DNA of 64,000 nucleotides from Gloeomargarita lithophora Alchichica-D10 (lineage in GTDB: Bacteria > Cyanobacteriota > Cyanobacteriia > Gloeomargaritales > Gloeomargaritaceae): positions 637,270 to 701,269 of the forward strand of contig NZ_CP017675.1 in NCBI RefSeq assembly GCF_001870225.1, read 5' to 3'. The translations under genes and the position numbers were made by a program. Positions 17,733-25,417 of this stretch are shown one piece after another (position 1 is the stretch's first letter; every line of letters begins with the position of its first letter). A model generated the notes under the pieces. The model was not told the origin of the DNA, did no database searches, and saw only the letters and a program-made list of their open reading frames with translations.

Positions 17733-18557
17733 ATGTATCACAAAGCCTACGGCATCATTGAAACCCTCGCACCCCTCCATGTGGGAGCCAGCGCCGGGGA
17801 AGAAATGGGCAATTTGAATTTGATCTTTCGGGATCAATTCACCCAAACTGGCATCATTCCCGGTAGCTCAATTCGGGGACGATTTCGAGCTGATATGCGC
17901 TCCGGTGCAAATAAAGGTGATGTGAATCAATGGTATGGACACGAAGCCGTAGCAGGGCAATCCGATGGCGGTACCACCGAAGCTTTAGTGAAATTTGAGT
18001 ATGCTTCATTGGTGTGGTTCCCGGTATTTTGTCCAGGGCAACCCGTGGTCTGGGTTTCTTGTCCTCGGTTGCTGAAACGCTATCAGATGATTATCGGTGG
18101 CGATGCTAAGATTCCCCAACCCTATACGGCGGACAATAGCCTGCAAGCCAAGCAATTTAGCGAACAAAAAACAACCCGTAAAATTCTATTTTTCAACCTG
18201 GGTTTTATGGAAATCGAACACACGCAAGATATGCAATCCTGGATTCCCCAAGGGAGTAGCCTCCAAAAAAATAGCCTCGTGGTTGTTGGTGACAATGATA
18301 TTGCCATGCTTCATGACATGGGATTGTATCGGCAAAGCCGGGTCAAACTGCAAGATGATATGAAGAAAGTCGCCGGGGGAGCATTTTTTAATGTAGAAGC
18401 AATTCCTGAGGGCAGTGTTTTCATTTTCCCGGTTGGTCTTAAAGAAATAGGGTGGAATCCTTTTGTCACTGAAGCTGAACAAGAAATGTACTTTGGTGGG
18501 TTAGAATCCGTTGGTTTTGGTCGGTGTCGGGTTACTTTAGCAGGAGCATATCAGTAA
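17733..18557 (+). CDS. cmr4: Cmr4 backbone subunit of the second III-B system, catalytic Asp apparently missing
   Basis: 274 residues from ATG 17733 with TAGGAG upstream; the longer frame lies inside cmr3. IIETLAPLHVGAS, GIIPGSSIRGRFR and the C-terminal GLESVGFGRCRVTL glycine-rich loop define a Cmr4/Cas7 RAMP. At the position of the target-RNA-cleaving Asp the sequence is MGNLNLIFRD, so, as in the other operon's Cmr4 (GNLLGIARE), no Asp is present. The last base of its TAA is the first base of the cmr5 ATG. The parallel loss in two diverged copies suggests a shared ancestry of the GNL variant. Confidence 0.85.
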   Translation: MYHKAYGIIETLAPLHVGASAGEEMGNLNLIFRDQFTQTGIIPGSSIRGRFRADMRSGANKGDVNQWYGHEAVAGQSDGGTTEALVKFEYASLVWFPVFCPGQPVVWVSCPRLLKRYQMIIGGDAKIPQPYTADNSLQAKQFSEQKTTRKILFFNLGFMEIEHTQDMQSWIPQGSSLQKNSLVVVGDNDIAMLHDMGLYRQSRVKLQDDMKKVAGGAFFNVEAIPEGSVFIFPVGLKEIGWNPFVTEAEQEMYFGGLESVGFGRCRVTLAGAYQ

Positions 18558-18949
18558 TGGCTTGGCATACTTACGGTTTGGATCAAGAAGCCCAAAAACT
18601 GGTTTTAGCGGCAAAACGTCGGGATCAGGAATCGCTCAATCAAGGTTACAAAATGCGGATGGCTGTGGCCTATGGGTTGGAACGTTTTTGGGGTGAACAT
18701 TTGCGTTTACAGGAGCGGGAAGCCCAAAAATCTCGCTACTGGAAAGAGACATGGGACACCCTGGTTCGCATTGCTGGACAAGCCCATATCACCATACCAA
18801 ATGATGCCGTTAGACCTGATAACGTCCAACAAATCCAAGCCATGTCAGAAAGGCTGTGGGGATTAAATTTGGCAGACCAACGGGTTGCCCTAGCCGTACT
18901 CACGCAACTGTGTGATTGCATGGTCTGGTGGACACAACGGTACAAGTAA
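18557..18949 (+). CDS. cmr5: Cmr5-type small subunit of the second III-B system
   Basis: 130 residues, starting at the ATG that overlaps the cmr4 stop (TAATG). Predicted wholly helical: LDQEAQKLVLAAKRRDQESL, MAVAYGLERFWGEHL, an aromatic-basic stretch and LAVLTQLCDCMVWWTQRYK at the end. Size, helical content and gene order (cmr4-cmr5-cmr6) support Cmr5/Cas11; there is no catalytic motif to confirm it. Unlike the Cmr5 of the first operon it has no proline-rich N-terminal tail. Confidence 0.7.
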   Translation: MAWHTYGLDQEAQKLVLAAKRRDQESLNQGYKMRMAVAYGLERFWGEHLRLQEREAQKSRYWKETWDTLVRIAGQAHITIPNDAVRPDNVQQIQAMSERLWGLNLADQRVALAVLTQLCDCMVWWTQRYK

Positions 18950-18984
18950 TTATCACTTTTTTACCCTTCACTTTGGAGCCAATC

Positions 18985-20643
18985 ATGCCCCCTATTCCCG
19001 ATGTGATTAATAAAGTCCCCATGATGTACCGGGCGCAGGTTACTGGACGGTGCCAATTACAGCGTTTGGTGCCTAAAGCGGAGGAACAACACGCCCAAAG
19101 GTGGACAAAAGAATGGACGGAACGCAGCTACCCCCACCCACCCCAATTCAGCCAAAATGTCCAAACTCGCAGTTACAGTATTAGTTGGCGATTTGTGACC
19201 AATGCGGGTCAGGATGATGGGATTATCCGCCCGGTGATGGGGGCAAGGGGATGGCCTTTCTATCCGGGCAGTAGTATGAAAGGCTTATTTCGGAGTGCCT
19301 GTAATCCCCAGCAAAAAGCCCGTTACTGTGGTCAAGAATTACCCGGCGGGGATATGGCTCCCGGAATTTTACGCTTCCACGGGGGTTATCCAACGAATAA
19401 AAAATGGGTGGAAAAACTCCTGGATTTAGTCCACCCCCAACAGGATTATCAAGTCAAAAGAGGGAATGCCAATCATTCAGCATTTATGATGATTTCCCTA
19501 TACCAACCAGAGTTAAATTTTGGTATCTCCAGTAGTGAGGATTTATCCCCTCAAGAGTGGACGGAGATTTGGCAGATTTGGGAAAAAGCGATGGCGAAAG
19601 GATTGGGTAGCCGGGTTTGTGCCGGATATGGACATCCCAGTAGTATCAGTGGCGATGAACTTTATCCCCCGCATCGTATTCATGGACGGGGTATGGCTTC
19701 CAAGACCCTCAGTGGAGCCGAATTTCGTCCTAATATATTTCGAGCCGCCATCCGGGGTCATGCCCTACGAATTTTTGGTGGTTTAGTCCCTGCCCCTATC
19801 GCCGAACGGGAAGTAGATAAGCTATTCGGGGGGCTGGGAAGTAGAGAACCGATTGTAGGTTTGGTGGGCATGAAATTTGTCGCAGATGACTTAAACATTG
19901 ACAGACACGGTCGTGGTCGTTTTGAAGTCCGCACCTATGATGTCACCGGACAACTGAGTTGGTTATTGACTCGCCCCTTACCTGATGTGCAACGGGAAGC
20001 CTTGAAAAACTTGATACTCAGGTTAAATCAATTTGCCATGATTTTGGGGGGATTTGGTAAGTCCTGGCGACGCATTGACCACCCCTTTTTCTTTGAGGAA
20101 TACTACAATCACCCCAATAAATCCTACATTGGTTGTCATTGGGAATGGATAGATAAATTCAAACGGGATGTTCAAATTGCCGCACCGAAACATCTGGAAC
20201 AATTTATGAATAATCGGCTATTACCATCTGTAAAAGAGTGGCTAAAACTCCAAGGGGTTAATCTGAACAGCCAATACGCCCAGGAGTGGCGGGAAACCTG
20301 GCACACAGCAAAAGTCCAAGTGTGGGGACGCATCGCTCAAAACCAAGAAGATTCTATCGCAGTCAAATGGTTTCATCAGCCCTACTACAGCGACAATAAA
20401 CAAGGCATTAGAAATAGTATTAAAGGGACTTCCATAACAGGGAGATTAGGCACGATTGGCCGCATCTGGCATCGGATGTATCCCCAATTCAAGTTTTCTC
20501 AAGGTGACACACCAACAAAAACAAGGGGATATGTTGAATTGATCACGATCTTTCCAGACCAATCTCCTGAGTGCAGACAGTTTTTAACCTTCTTACAACA
20601 AGAGCAACAGGACTTCCAACGAGTTTGGCCGCTGAACAATTAA
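18985..20643 (+). CDS. Two-domain RAMP protein, probable Cmr6-Cmr1 fusion
   Basis: 552 residues from ATG 18985 (GGAG six bases upstream). The N-terminal half reads like Cmr6: GARGWPFYPGSSMKGLFRSA (substrate loop), then PGILRFHGGYP in place of the 'V-x-FFDA-x-P' strand, and a glycine-rich GLGSRVCAGYG. The C-terminal half starts a second RAMP: FRPNIFRAAIRGHALRIFGG, KLFGGLGSREPIVGLVGM, then MILGGFGKSWRRIDHPFFF, which resembles Cmr1 ('E-x-R-x-x-S-x-RG-x-LR'). Since no separate cmr1 or cmr6 exists in this operon, a fusion of both neighbours in the complex is the simplest reading. Two domains of one long Cmr1-like protein is the alternative. Confidence 0.7.
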   Translation: MPPIPDVINKVPMMYRAQVTGRCQLQRLVPKAEEQHAQRWTKEWTERSYPHPPQFSQNVQTRSYSISWRFVTNAGQDDGIIRPVMGARGWPFYPGSSMKGLFRSACNPQQKARYCGQELPGGDMAPGILRFHGGYPTNKKWVEKLLDLVHPQQDYQVKRGNANHSAFMMISLYQPELNFGISSSEDLSPQEWTEIWQIWEKAMAKGLGSRVCAGYGHPSSISGDELYPPHRIHGRGMASKTLSGAEFRPNIFRAAIRGHALRIFGGLVPAPIAEREVDKLFGGLGSREPIVGLVGMKFVADDLNIDRHGRGRFEVRTYDVTGQLSWLLTRPLPDVQREALKNLILRLNQFAMILGGFGKSWRRIDHPFFFEEYYNHPNKSYIGCHWEWIDKFKRDVQIAAPKHLEQFMNNRLLPSVKEWLKLQGVNLNSQYAQEWRETWHTAKVQVWGRIAQNQEDSIAVKWFHQPYYSDNKQGIRNSIKGTSITGRLGTIGRIWHRMYPQFKFSQGDTPTKTRGYVELITIFPDQSPECRQFLTFLQQEQQDFQRVWPLNN

Positions 20644-20659
20644 TCCCGCTGTAAACAAT

Positions 20660-20691
20660 GGGTTGTAGGGCAGGATATTACCCCACAACCC
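20660..20691 (+). terminator. Hairpin between converging genes
   Basis: GGGTTGTAGGG (20660-20670) pairs with CCCCACAACCC (20681-20691), one mismatch, ten-base loop. It lies 17 bases after the stop of the RAMP fusion gene and upstream of the converging vWA gene end. There is no clear T-run, so termination is likely but not certain. Confidence 0.5.
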
Positions 20692-20709
20692 TAGAAAGTT
20701 TACCCTCCG

Positions 20710-20820
20710 AACTGCTCAGTGACCCAAGCTTGTCAACGCTCCACCTCATCTTTGTCCTCGTCCTCCTCTTGATATTTGACCGTTTCCAACTGCTGAGCGA
20801 ACCAAGCTTGCCAACGCTCG
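20710..20820 (-). repeat. 78-base in-frame direct repeat at the 3' end of the vWA gene
   Basis: 20788-20820 and 20710-20742 are about 85% identical (both read VER-x-QAW...Q on the minus strand). The upstream copy codes VERWQAWFAQQLE; the downstream one reads VER, TGA, QAWVTEQFG. The spacing of 78 bases is 26 codons, so the protein once ran on and was shortened by TGG to TGA, or the duplication brought its own stop. Confidence 0.75.
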
Positions 20821-23060
20821 ACTACATCAACAGGTTCAGGGTCTATTAAGGGTGGCATTGTGCTGAGATTGCGTAACCATTGTTCAGCCTTTTGTGCCAG
20901 GGATTGCCACAGAATATCCGAGTCGGCAAAGCGGTCTTTTAGAAAACGAAGAACGAAAAGCGTTACAATAATTTTTTCTGCTTCCTCAAGGGCAGTATTC
21001 AACAGGGCAGCAATTTGTTTGAGCTGAATTGGACCCCCATGCAGCATATTCACAAACCAACTATCTAGTATCCAAAAACCTTCATACCGCTGATGGATAG
21101 CCAGTTCATGCAAAAATTTAAAATCGATCTCTTTTAATGAGTTGAATGAGCACTCATCCATTTCCCCAATAGAGTAGGAAAAGTCAATGTCTGCCATTGT
21201 ATCTACATCATACTGGCTATGGCTGACCGATTGGCTTAGGGTATTACCTGTACCACCCCATCGCTTGGTTAGCGCAATGGGTACCCTACGGAGCTTGATT
21301 TCTGTGGTTTTATCTCCATCTGGCCGTTGTTCAATCGCCACAAAACTTGTCTCGGAAGACATCAACTGATACCGACAGCCCAGATTCACAATCGCCTCCT
21401 GCCGCTGCCGGGATGCTTCCTGCCGGTCCCTTTGTTGCGATCCCCTCCCCTGGATGCGTGGTTCTTCCCAATCCCGGATGGTACTGCGGGCGAAAAGCAA
21501 AGGGACAACAGCAGTCTCATCCACTCGCTCCGGGTCAACGGTTACTTCCCAGGTGTAGGGTTGCCCAGCGACCACCGCCTCCAATCGAACCGTCGTGGCA
21601 AAAAGGTTACTGAAACGGGCATAGGCTGTCCAACGCTGATTGTGAAATAGCGGCGGCCAAACCGCTGGAGTTACCACATCGGCAGTCAATCCCCCCCAAT
21701 CTACACGCACCTGCTCCGCATGGGGCACCCCTATCCGGTGAAACTGCTGCATCACCTTGAGTTCAGTGCGCTCCTCCGGAAAGATAAATTCCGCCGCCCC
21801 ATCCGTCGCCCGTGCCATCCCCCGCATCAAGTATTCATCCGCCCCCCGACCAATTCCAAAGGCAAAGATGCGGACACGTCCCCGATACGTTTGCGCTAAG
21901 TGAATTACTTCTTGTTCATTACCCACTTCTCCATCGGTCAGCAGGATGACACTCGCCGGTAAATTGCCTATTTGGGATAGGGCATTTTCTAATACTGGAT
22001 AAATTTCCGTACCACCAATGTCAGCCTCTAGTTCTTGGACGTGTTGTGTCGCAGTTGTCAGGGTTTCCTCTGTATAGGGCTGACTGCGTTCAAACAGTTT
22101 TTCATAGGTCGAACCAAAGCCATAGATATTGAATTGATCCCCCGGTTGCAGGGATTTCAGGCACAGTAATAATCCTGTTCTGGCTTGTTGAATACTCTCT
22201 CCTTGCATTGAACCAGAACGGTCAATGATGAAAATAAATTCCTGGGGTTGACGTTGCTTGATTTCTAACTGCGGCCAAAAATTCAGCATCGCCACAAATC
22301 CATCGGAACCCATATCTTTCCCCAAAAGAATGTGTGGTTCATGGGATTTTTGCAGGGTGTAGGTCAACACAAAATCCTGGTCAAGTTGGATATTTTCGCC
22401 AACCAATTCCACAGTGGCCTGACCATCTTTCAGTGTCAACCGAATCGGATGGGACGGAGATTCTAGCCCTATGATAGGAGTACTGGTCACCAAATCCACC
22501 CGGATAGCCAAGCCATAGGGTAAGTTCTCCAGCACCGTCGGCGGATTGAGGTGCAAAAGTTCTGTAGCAGGTGCAGTCTCCAACTGAGCAACGGGCATAT
22601 AGCGGGGGGAAATCGTTGTTGGAATCACAAACCGTCCCCCATGGACTTGAGTATCCAATTCCTGCACATAGGTCATTCGCACCACAACCGCCTGCTGGGG
22701 CAACAAATTTCCCACTGAAATGGTGAAGATATTAGGCCGATCCTGGTCCACTAAATAAGCTCCATGACCTTCTTTGATGGCCTCATCGTATTGGGCGAAG
22801 GCCGTTTCTTTCTCTTCCACCCGTCCGGCAATTATCCGTTCACCAAGGTATACCTGAAACCCGCAAATGGCCGCTCCTTCAGGTAAAGGGAATGAATAAA
22901 CTGCCTCAATCGGCTGGTCTTCTACATTTTGAAAATGCTGAGAAACGGTTACCCAGGAACCAATCTCACGAATTACAACGTTGAAATCCACCCCCCGCAA
23001 AGGAATCGGTGTTCCTGTGGGGGAGAGCAAACCAGAGGGTGTTGTGGTAGTGGAGAACAT
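20733..23060 (-). CDS. VIT and von Willebrand factor A domain protein
   Basis: 775 residues. An N-terminal VIT domain (GVDFNVVIREIGSWVTVSQH, then EAVYSFPLPEGAAICGF) is followed by a vWA domain with the MIDAS motif FIIDRSGSMQGES (DxSxS, about residue 275), ILLTDGEVGNE and IFAFGIGRGADEYLM. A shorter helical region and an acidic end (QEEDEDKDEVER) follow. This is the inter-alpha-trypsin-inhibitor heavy-chain-like architecture, expected to bind protein partners through a metal ion; bacterial function is unknown. ATG 23060 has AAGGAGTGA upstream. It converges on the second cmr operon. Codons just downstream of the stop repeat the last coding segment (see the direct repeat), with a TGA where the first copy has Trp. 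Confidence 0.85.
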   Translation of the reverse strand: MFSTTTTPSGLLSPTGTPIPLRGVDFNVVIREIGSWVTVSQHFQNVEDQPIEAVYSFPLPEGAAICGFQVYLGERIIAGRVEEKETAFAQYDEAIKEGHGAYLVDQDRPNIFTISVGNLLPQQAVVVRMTYVQELDTQVHGGRFVIPTTISPRYMPVAQLETAPATELLHLNPPTVLENLPYGLAIRVDLVTSTPIIGLESPSHPIRLTLKDGQATVELVGENIQLDQDFVLTYTLQKSHEPHILLGKDMGSDGFVAMLNFWPQLEIKQRQPQEFIFIIDRSGSMQGESIQQARTGLLLCLKSLQPGDQFNIYGFGSTYEKLFERSQPYTEETLTTATQHVQELEADIGGTEIYPVLENALSQIGNLPASVILLTDGEVGNEQEVIHLAQTYRGRVRIFAFGIGRGADEYLMRGMARATDGAAEFIFPEERTELKVMQQFHRIGVPHAEQVRVDWGGLTADVVTPAVWPPLFHNQRWTAYARFSNLFATTVRLEAVVAGQPYTWEVTVDPERVDETAVVPLLFARSTIRDWEEPRIQGRGSQQRDRQEASRQRQEAIVNLGCRYQLMSSETSFVAIEQRPDGDKTTEIKLRRVPIALTKRWGGTGNTLSQSVSHSQYDVDTMADIDFSYSIGEMDECSFNSLKEIDFKFLHELAIHQRYEGFWILDSWFVNMLHGGPIQLKQIAALLNTALEEAEKIIVTLFVLRFLKDRFADSDILWQSLAQKAEQWLRNLSTMPPLIDPEPVDVVERWQAWFAQQLETVKYQEEDEDKDEVER

Positions 23061-23175
23061 AGAACAATCACTCCTTGATAAATGTGTATGTGATCAGGAT
23101 AAACCCAACTAGAATGGTACTCTTCTAATTGTGATTTACCCCAAGTTTGTGAGTCACTCTTGAAATTAGTTTAGT

Positions 23176-24429
23176 CTAGTCATCCTCTTCTAAACTTAGT
23201 GGTCTGGTCAAAGAAGGGAAAAGGGATTGCAGGGTTGGTAGCAGTTCTTTGAGGGCAAATTTCTCTAAAGTCTGACTATTGAGAGGGGATTCATTCATTT
23301 GCACATGGGCTATATCATTACGATAGTCACCTAAGCGTCCCCAAAAATCTGCAAGAGTTTTAACATTTTCAACATGAGCCGCAACAGGGTGATTCAGTGC
23401 AGGATTGTTCCTTGGGAACCTGATGGAGTTGAGTTGATTTTCAATAGCTTCACGATGCTCCCGTTTGAGGTAATCCTCCCGTCCATCCAATAGACACAGG
23501 GCGGAAACAACCCACTCACGCGCCATCAGCAGTGCATGAACTGTAAATTGTTTATCCACGTACCACCGCAAAAGCAGAAATTGTTTGTATATTTGCTCGG
23601 TTTTATTTGTACTATCATCAGACAGAGCTAATGGCATATAACTCTGACGCACCTGCTCTAACATCAAGCCAAAAGGTTTAGCAAAGATACCCACTTCTTG
23701 GGATAGCTCATCAGTAGATTCATGAATCAGTTTAGGTAAATCTTCCTGGGTTAAACTAATGGGTCGAATGAGTTCAATCGAGCGGGAAACATCTTCAATG
23801 GCTCGCCCAAAATTTTGCAAATTAACAGGTCTAGGATCATGTTTTCCTGGTCTTTGTGAGCGATAAAAATCTCTATTTACTGTCCGTAATAAATTTCCCA
23901 ATTCTACCGCCGAACCCGTAGAGATAAATTTATCCGTGGCGGTCAGCCAGTCCAGCAAGCGCAGGGCTGGGGTCAGGTCAACAATCGGGCTTTGGGATGC
24001 TTCACTGCGATAGAGACCATAGTACAAACCTTGAATTTCCACATTTTTGGCTTTGCGTAATAGTGCCGCACCCAGAAGCACCAACACGGGAATCGAACGG
24101 AACGCATGGGTAATGTCGAAAATGATCTCGTCTTGGGGAGCGATGCTATCAACTAATGTTTCAAAAATGCTCCAAATCGCCTCTTCTGTTTCACCTGAAG
24201 GGATGCTGTGGTCTTGCACCTGAACGGTTGGTGGTAAACAAGATTTCAGGGATTCCCAATGTTTTTGTCGGGCTTCGGCAGTGACTAGAATGATTACCTT
24301 TTCAATGGCAAAAATTTGACAAAATGCTTGGGCAACATAACAGGTCTTCGCCGCTTTCTGGTCAGCCAAGTGGTAAATTGTTTCGCTGTAGTTACCCGTG
24401 CCGATGGTGGTCAAAAGGGTTTTGGTCAT
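23176..24429 (-). CDS. csx1: Csx1-type CARF-HEPN ribonuclease (TM1812 family)
   Basis: 417 residues. The N-terminal Rossmann-like CARF half (KTLLTTIGTGNYSETIYHL, then EIIFDITHAFRSIPVLVLLG) carries the TM1812-family 'D-[IL]-TH-[AG]-[FL]-R' signature and would bind cyclic oligoadenylate made by Cas10. The C-terminal half has YRNDIAHVQM, an R-x4-H HEPN active site for RNA cleavage. Such proteins cut RNA when type III interference is triggered. It is the intact relative of the remnant at 8700-9086. It begins at ATG 24429 and is followed at 115 bases by the vWA gene; the Uma2 gene lies 18 bases upstream in the same direction. Confidence 0.9.
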   Translation of the reverse strand: MTKTLLTTIGTGNYSETIYHLADQKAAKTCYVAQAFCQIFAIEKVIILVTAEARQKHWESLKSCLPPTVQVQDHSIPSGETEEAIWSIFETLVDSIAPQDEIIFDITHAFRSIPVLVLLGAALLRKAKNVEIQGLYYGLYRSEASQSPIVDLTPALRLLDWLTATDKFISTGSAVELGNLLRTVNRDFYRSQRPGKHDPRPVNLQNFGRAIEDVSRSIELIRPISLTQEDLPKLIHESTDELSQEVGIFAKPFGLMLEQVRQSYMPLALSDDSTNKTEQIYKQFLLLRWYVDKQFTVHALLMAREWVVSALCLLDGREDYLKREHREAIENQLNSIRFPRNNPALNHPVAAHVENVKTLADFWGRLGDYRNDIAHVQMNESPLNSQTLEKFALKELLPTLQSLFPSLTRPLSLEEDD

Positions 24430-24447
24430 CGTGAACCTGGCTTCCCT

Positions 24448-25233
24448 TTAGGATTCGGGGAGGTTGATGCCGTGTTCCTGCAACAAGTGCAGGTAATGGT
24501 CAGCCCGTTGCCGCTCAGTTTCAGCCCGTTGCCGCTCAGTTTCAGCCCGTTGCCGTTCAGTTTCAGTGCGTTGCCGTTCAGTTTCAGTGCGTTGCCGCTC
24601 TTGTTCCGCCTGTTCTTCCCCGGTCAATAAAAGATTCCCCGCCTCGTCACACCAACGCAACCACTCGACTGTGACCCCTTCATAAGCACCATTCCATAAA
24701 GTTAGCCCCAGTCCCACCTTCGGCATCCAGGTGGCTTCATAGGGTCGCAACTCCGTCCCCACCCGCTCAAAAATGGCTAAGGACAACCCCTGCAACTCGG
24801 TTAATTGATGCAAGGGATCATAGACAATGTAGTAACTAACTCCGGCATGGGCGTAGTCTCTCAACTTGCGGCCTAGCTCACGGCCTTTACGGTTGGAAAC
24901 GATTTCAATCACCACATCCGGCGGTTTGCCCATTTCCCACACAAAATAAGTGCGGTCTTCTTTGCGCTCAAAGTTTTCCGGGCTAGAAACTTCCAAACTC
25001 ACCATCACATCTGGCACTAGGGGCGGTGCCTTGAGAGTATAAAAAAGACCCACATTGGCCGTAGCTAAAAAAGGCATCCCTGGCTGGAAAGAGGCATACA
25101 AGGCCGAAGTCAAGAGCCGTTGCAACTTTTCGGAGTAAAGACTATCCACAGGTTCATCATCCTCAATCACCACATCACTGATGTCGGGGCGCATGGGCAT
25201 GACCGCAAGAGTCTCAGCAGGGGTCAACACCAT
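24448..25233 (-). CDS. Uma2-family protein with C-terminal heptad repeats
   Basis: 261 residues if started at ATG 25233 (MVLTPAE, the form usual for this subgroup); ATG 25251 is possible. VVIEDDEPVDSLYSEKLQRL, PLVPDVMVSLEV, PPDVVIEIVSNRKGRELGRK and GVSYYIVYDP give the Uma2 core with catalytic carboxylates intact. The C-terminus is five near-identical ERQR(T/A)ET heptads (coiled coil) followed by LHLLQEHGINL, a tail common in cyanobacterial members. It lies 18 bases upstream of csx1 and may be co-transcribed. A MITE-like element sits 46 bases upstream of the start. Confidence 0.82.
   Translation of the reverse strand: MVLTPAETLAVMPMRPDISDVVIEDDEPVDSLYSEKLQRLLTSALYASFQPGMPFLATANVGLFYTLKAPPLVPDVMVSLEVSSPENFERKEDRTYFVWEMGKPPDVVIEIVSNRKGRELGRKLRDYAHAGVSYYIVYDPLHQLTELQGLSLAIFERVGTELRPYEATWMPKVGLGLTLWNGAYEGVTVEWLRWCDEAGNLLLTGEEQAEQERQRTETERQRTETERQRAETERQRAETERQRADHYLHLLQEHGINLPES
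24497..24604 (-). repeat. 21-base tandem repeat encoding heptads
   Basis: Five copies of a 21-base unit (TTGCCGCTCAGTTTCAGCCC-like on the plus strand) within the Uma2 gene, each encoding ERQR(T/A)ET. The exact repeat at DNA level means copy number can change by slippage without breaking the frame. Confidence 0.85.
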
Positions 25234-25279
25234 AGGGATACCTAATAGCAATTATTCTATGATACTCTGAAAAAACATT

Positions 25280-25409
25280 AGGACACCTCTATTTATTTGA
25301 ACCAGCAGAAAGTTATCTCGCTGGAATGCAGATATTACCGAGAATCATACACCGCAGGTGCTTCTGGGGCGGGGGGTGCCCCCCTGCGACCTATTTTTAG
25401 AGGTGTCTT
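25280..25409 (+). mobile_element. MITE-like element, family D
   Basis: 130 bases bounded by AGGACACCTCTA (25280-25291) and its inverse TAGAGGTGTCTT (25398-25409), one mismatch. The ends differ from those of copies A-C, but the interior contains the same GC-rich core (GGGGGGTGCCCCCCTGCGACC-type). No coding capacity. It occupies most of the gap between the Uma2 gene and the WYL-type gene. Confidence 0.6.
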
Positions 25410-25417
25410 GTTGCTTG

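Noticed and set aside
12451..20733. TGA read as tryptophan, suggested by two TGG-to-TGA positions (Uma2 at 12451 and vWA repeat)
   Set aside because: Many intact genes here end in TGA with overlapping starts, so TGA is a normal stop; the two cases are ordinary nonsense changes.
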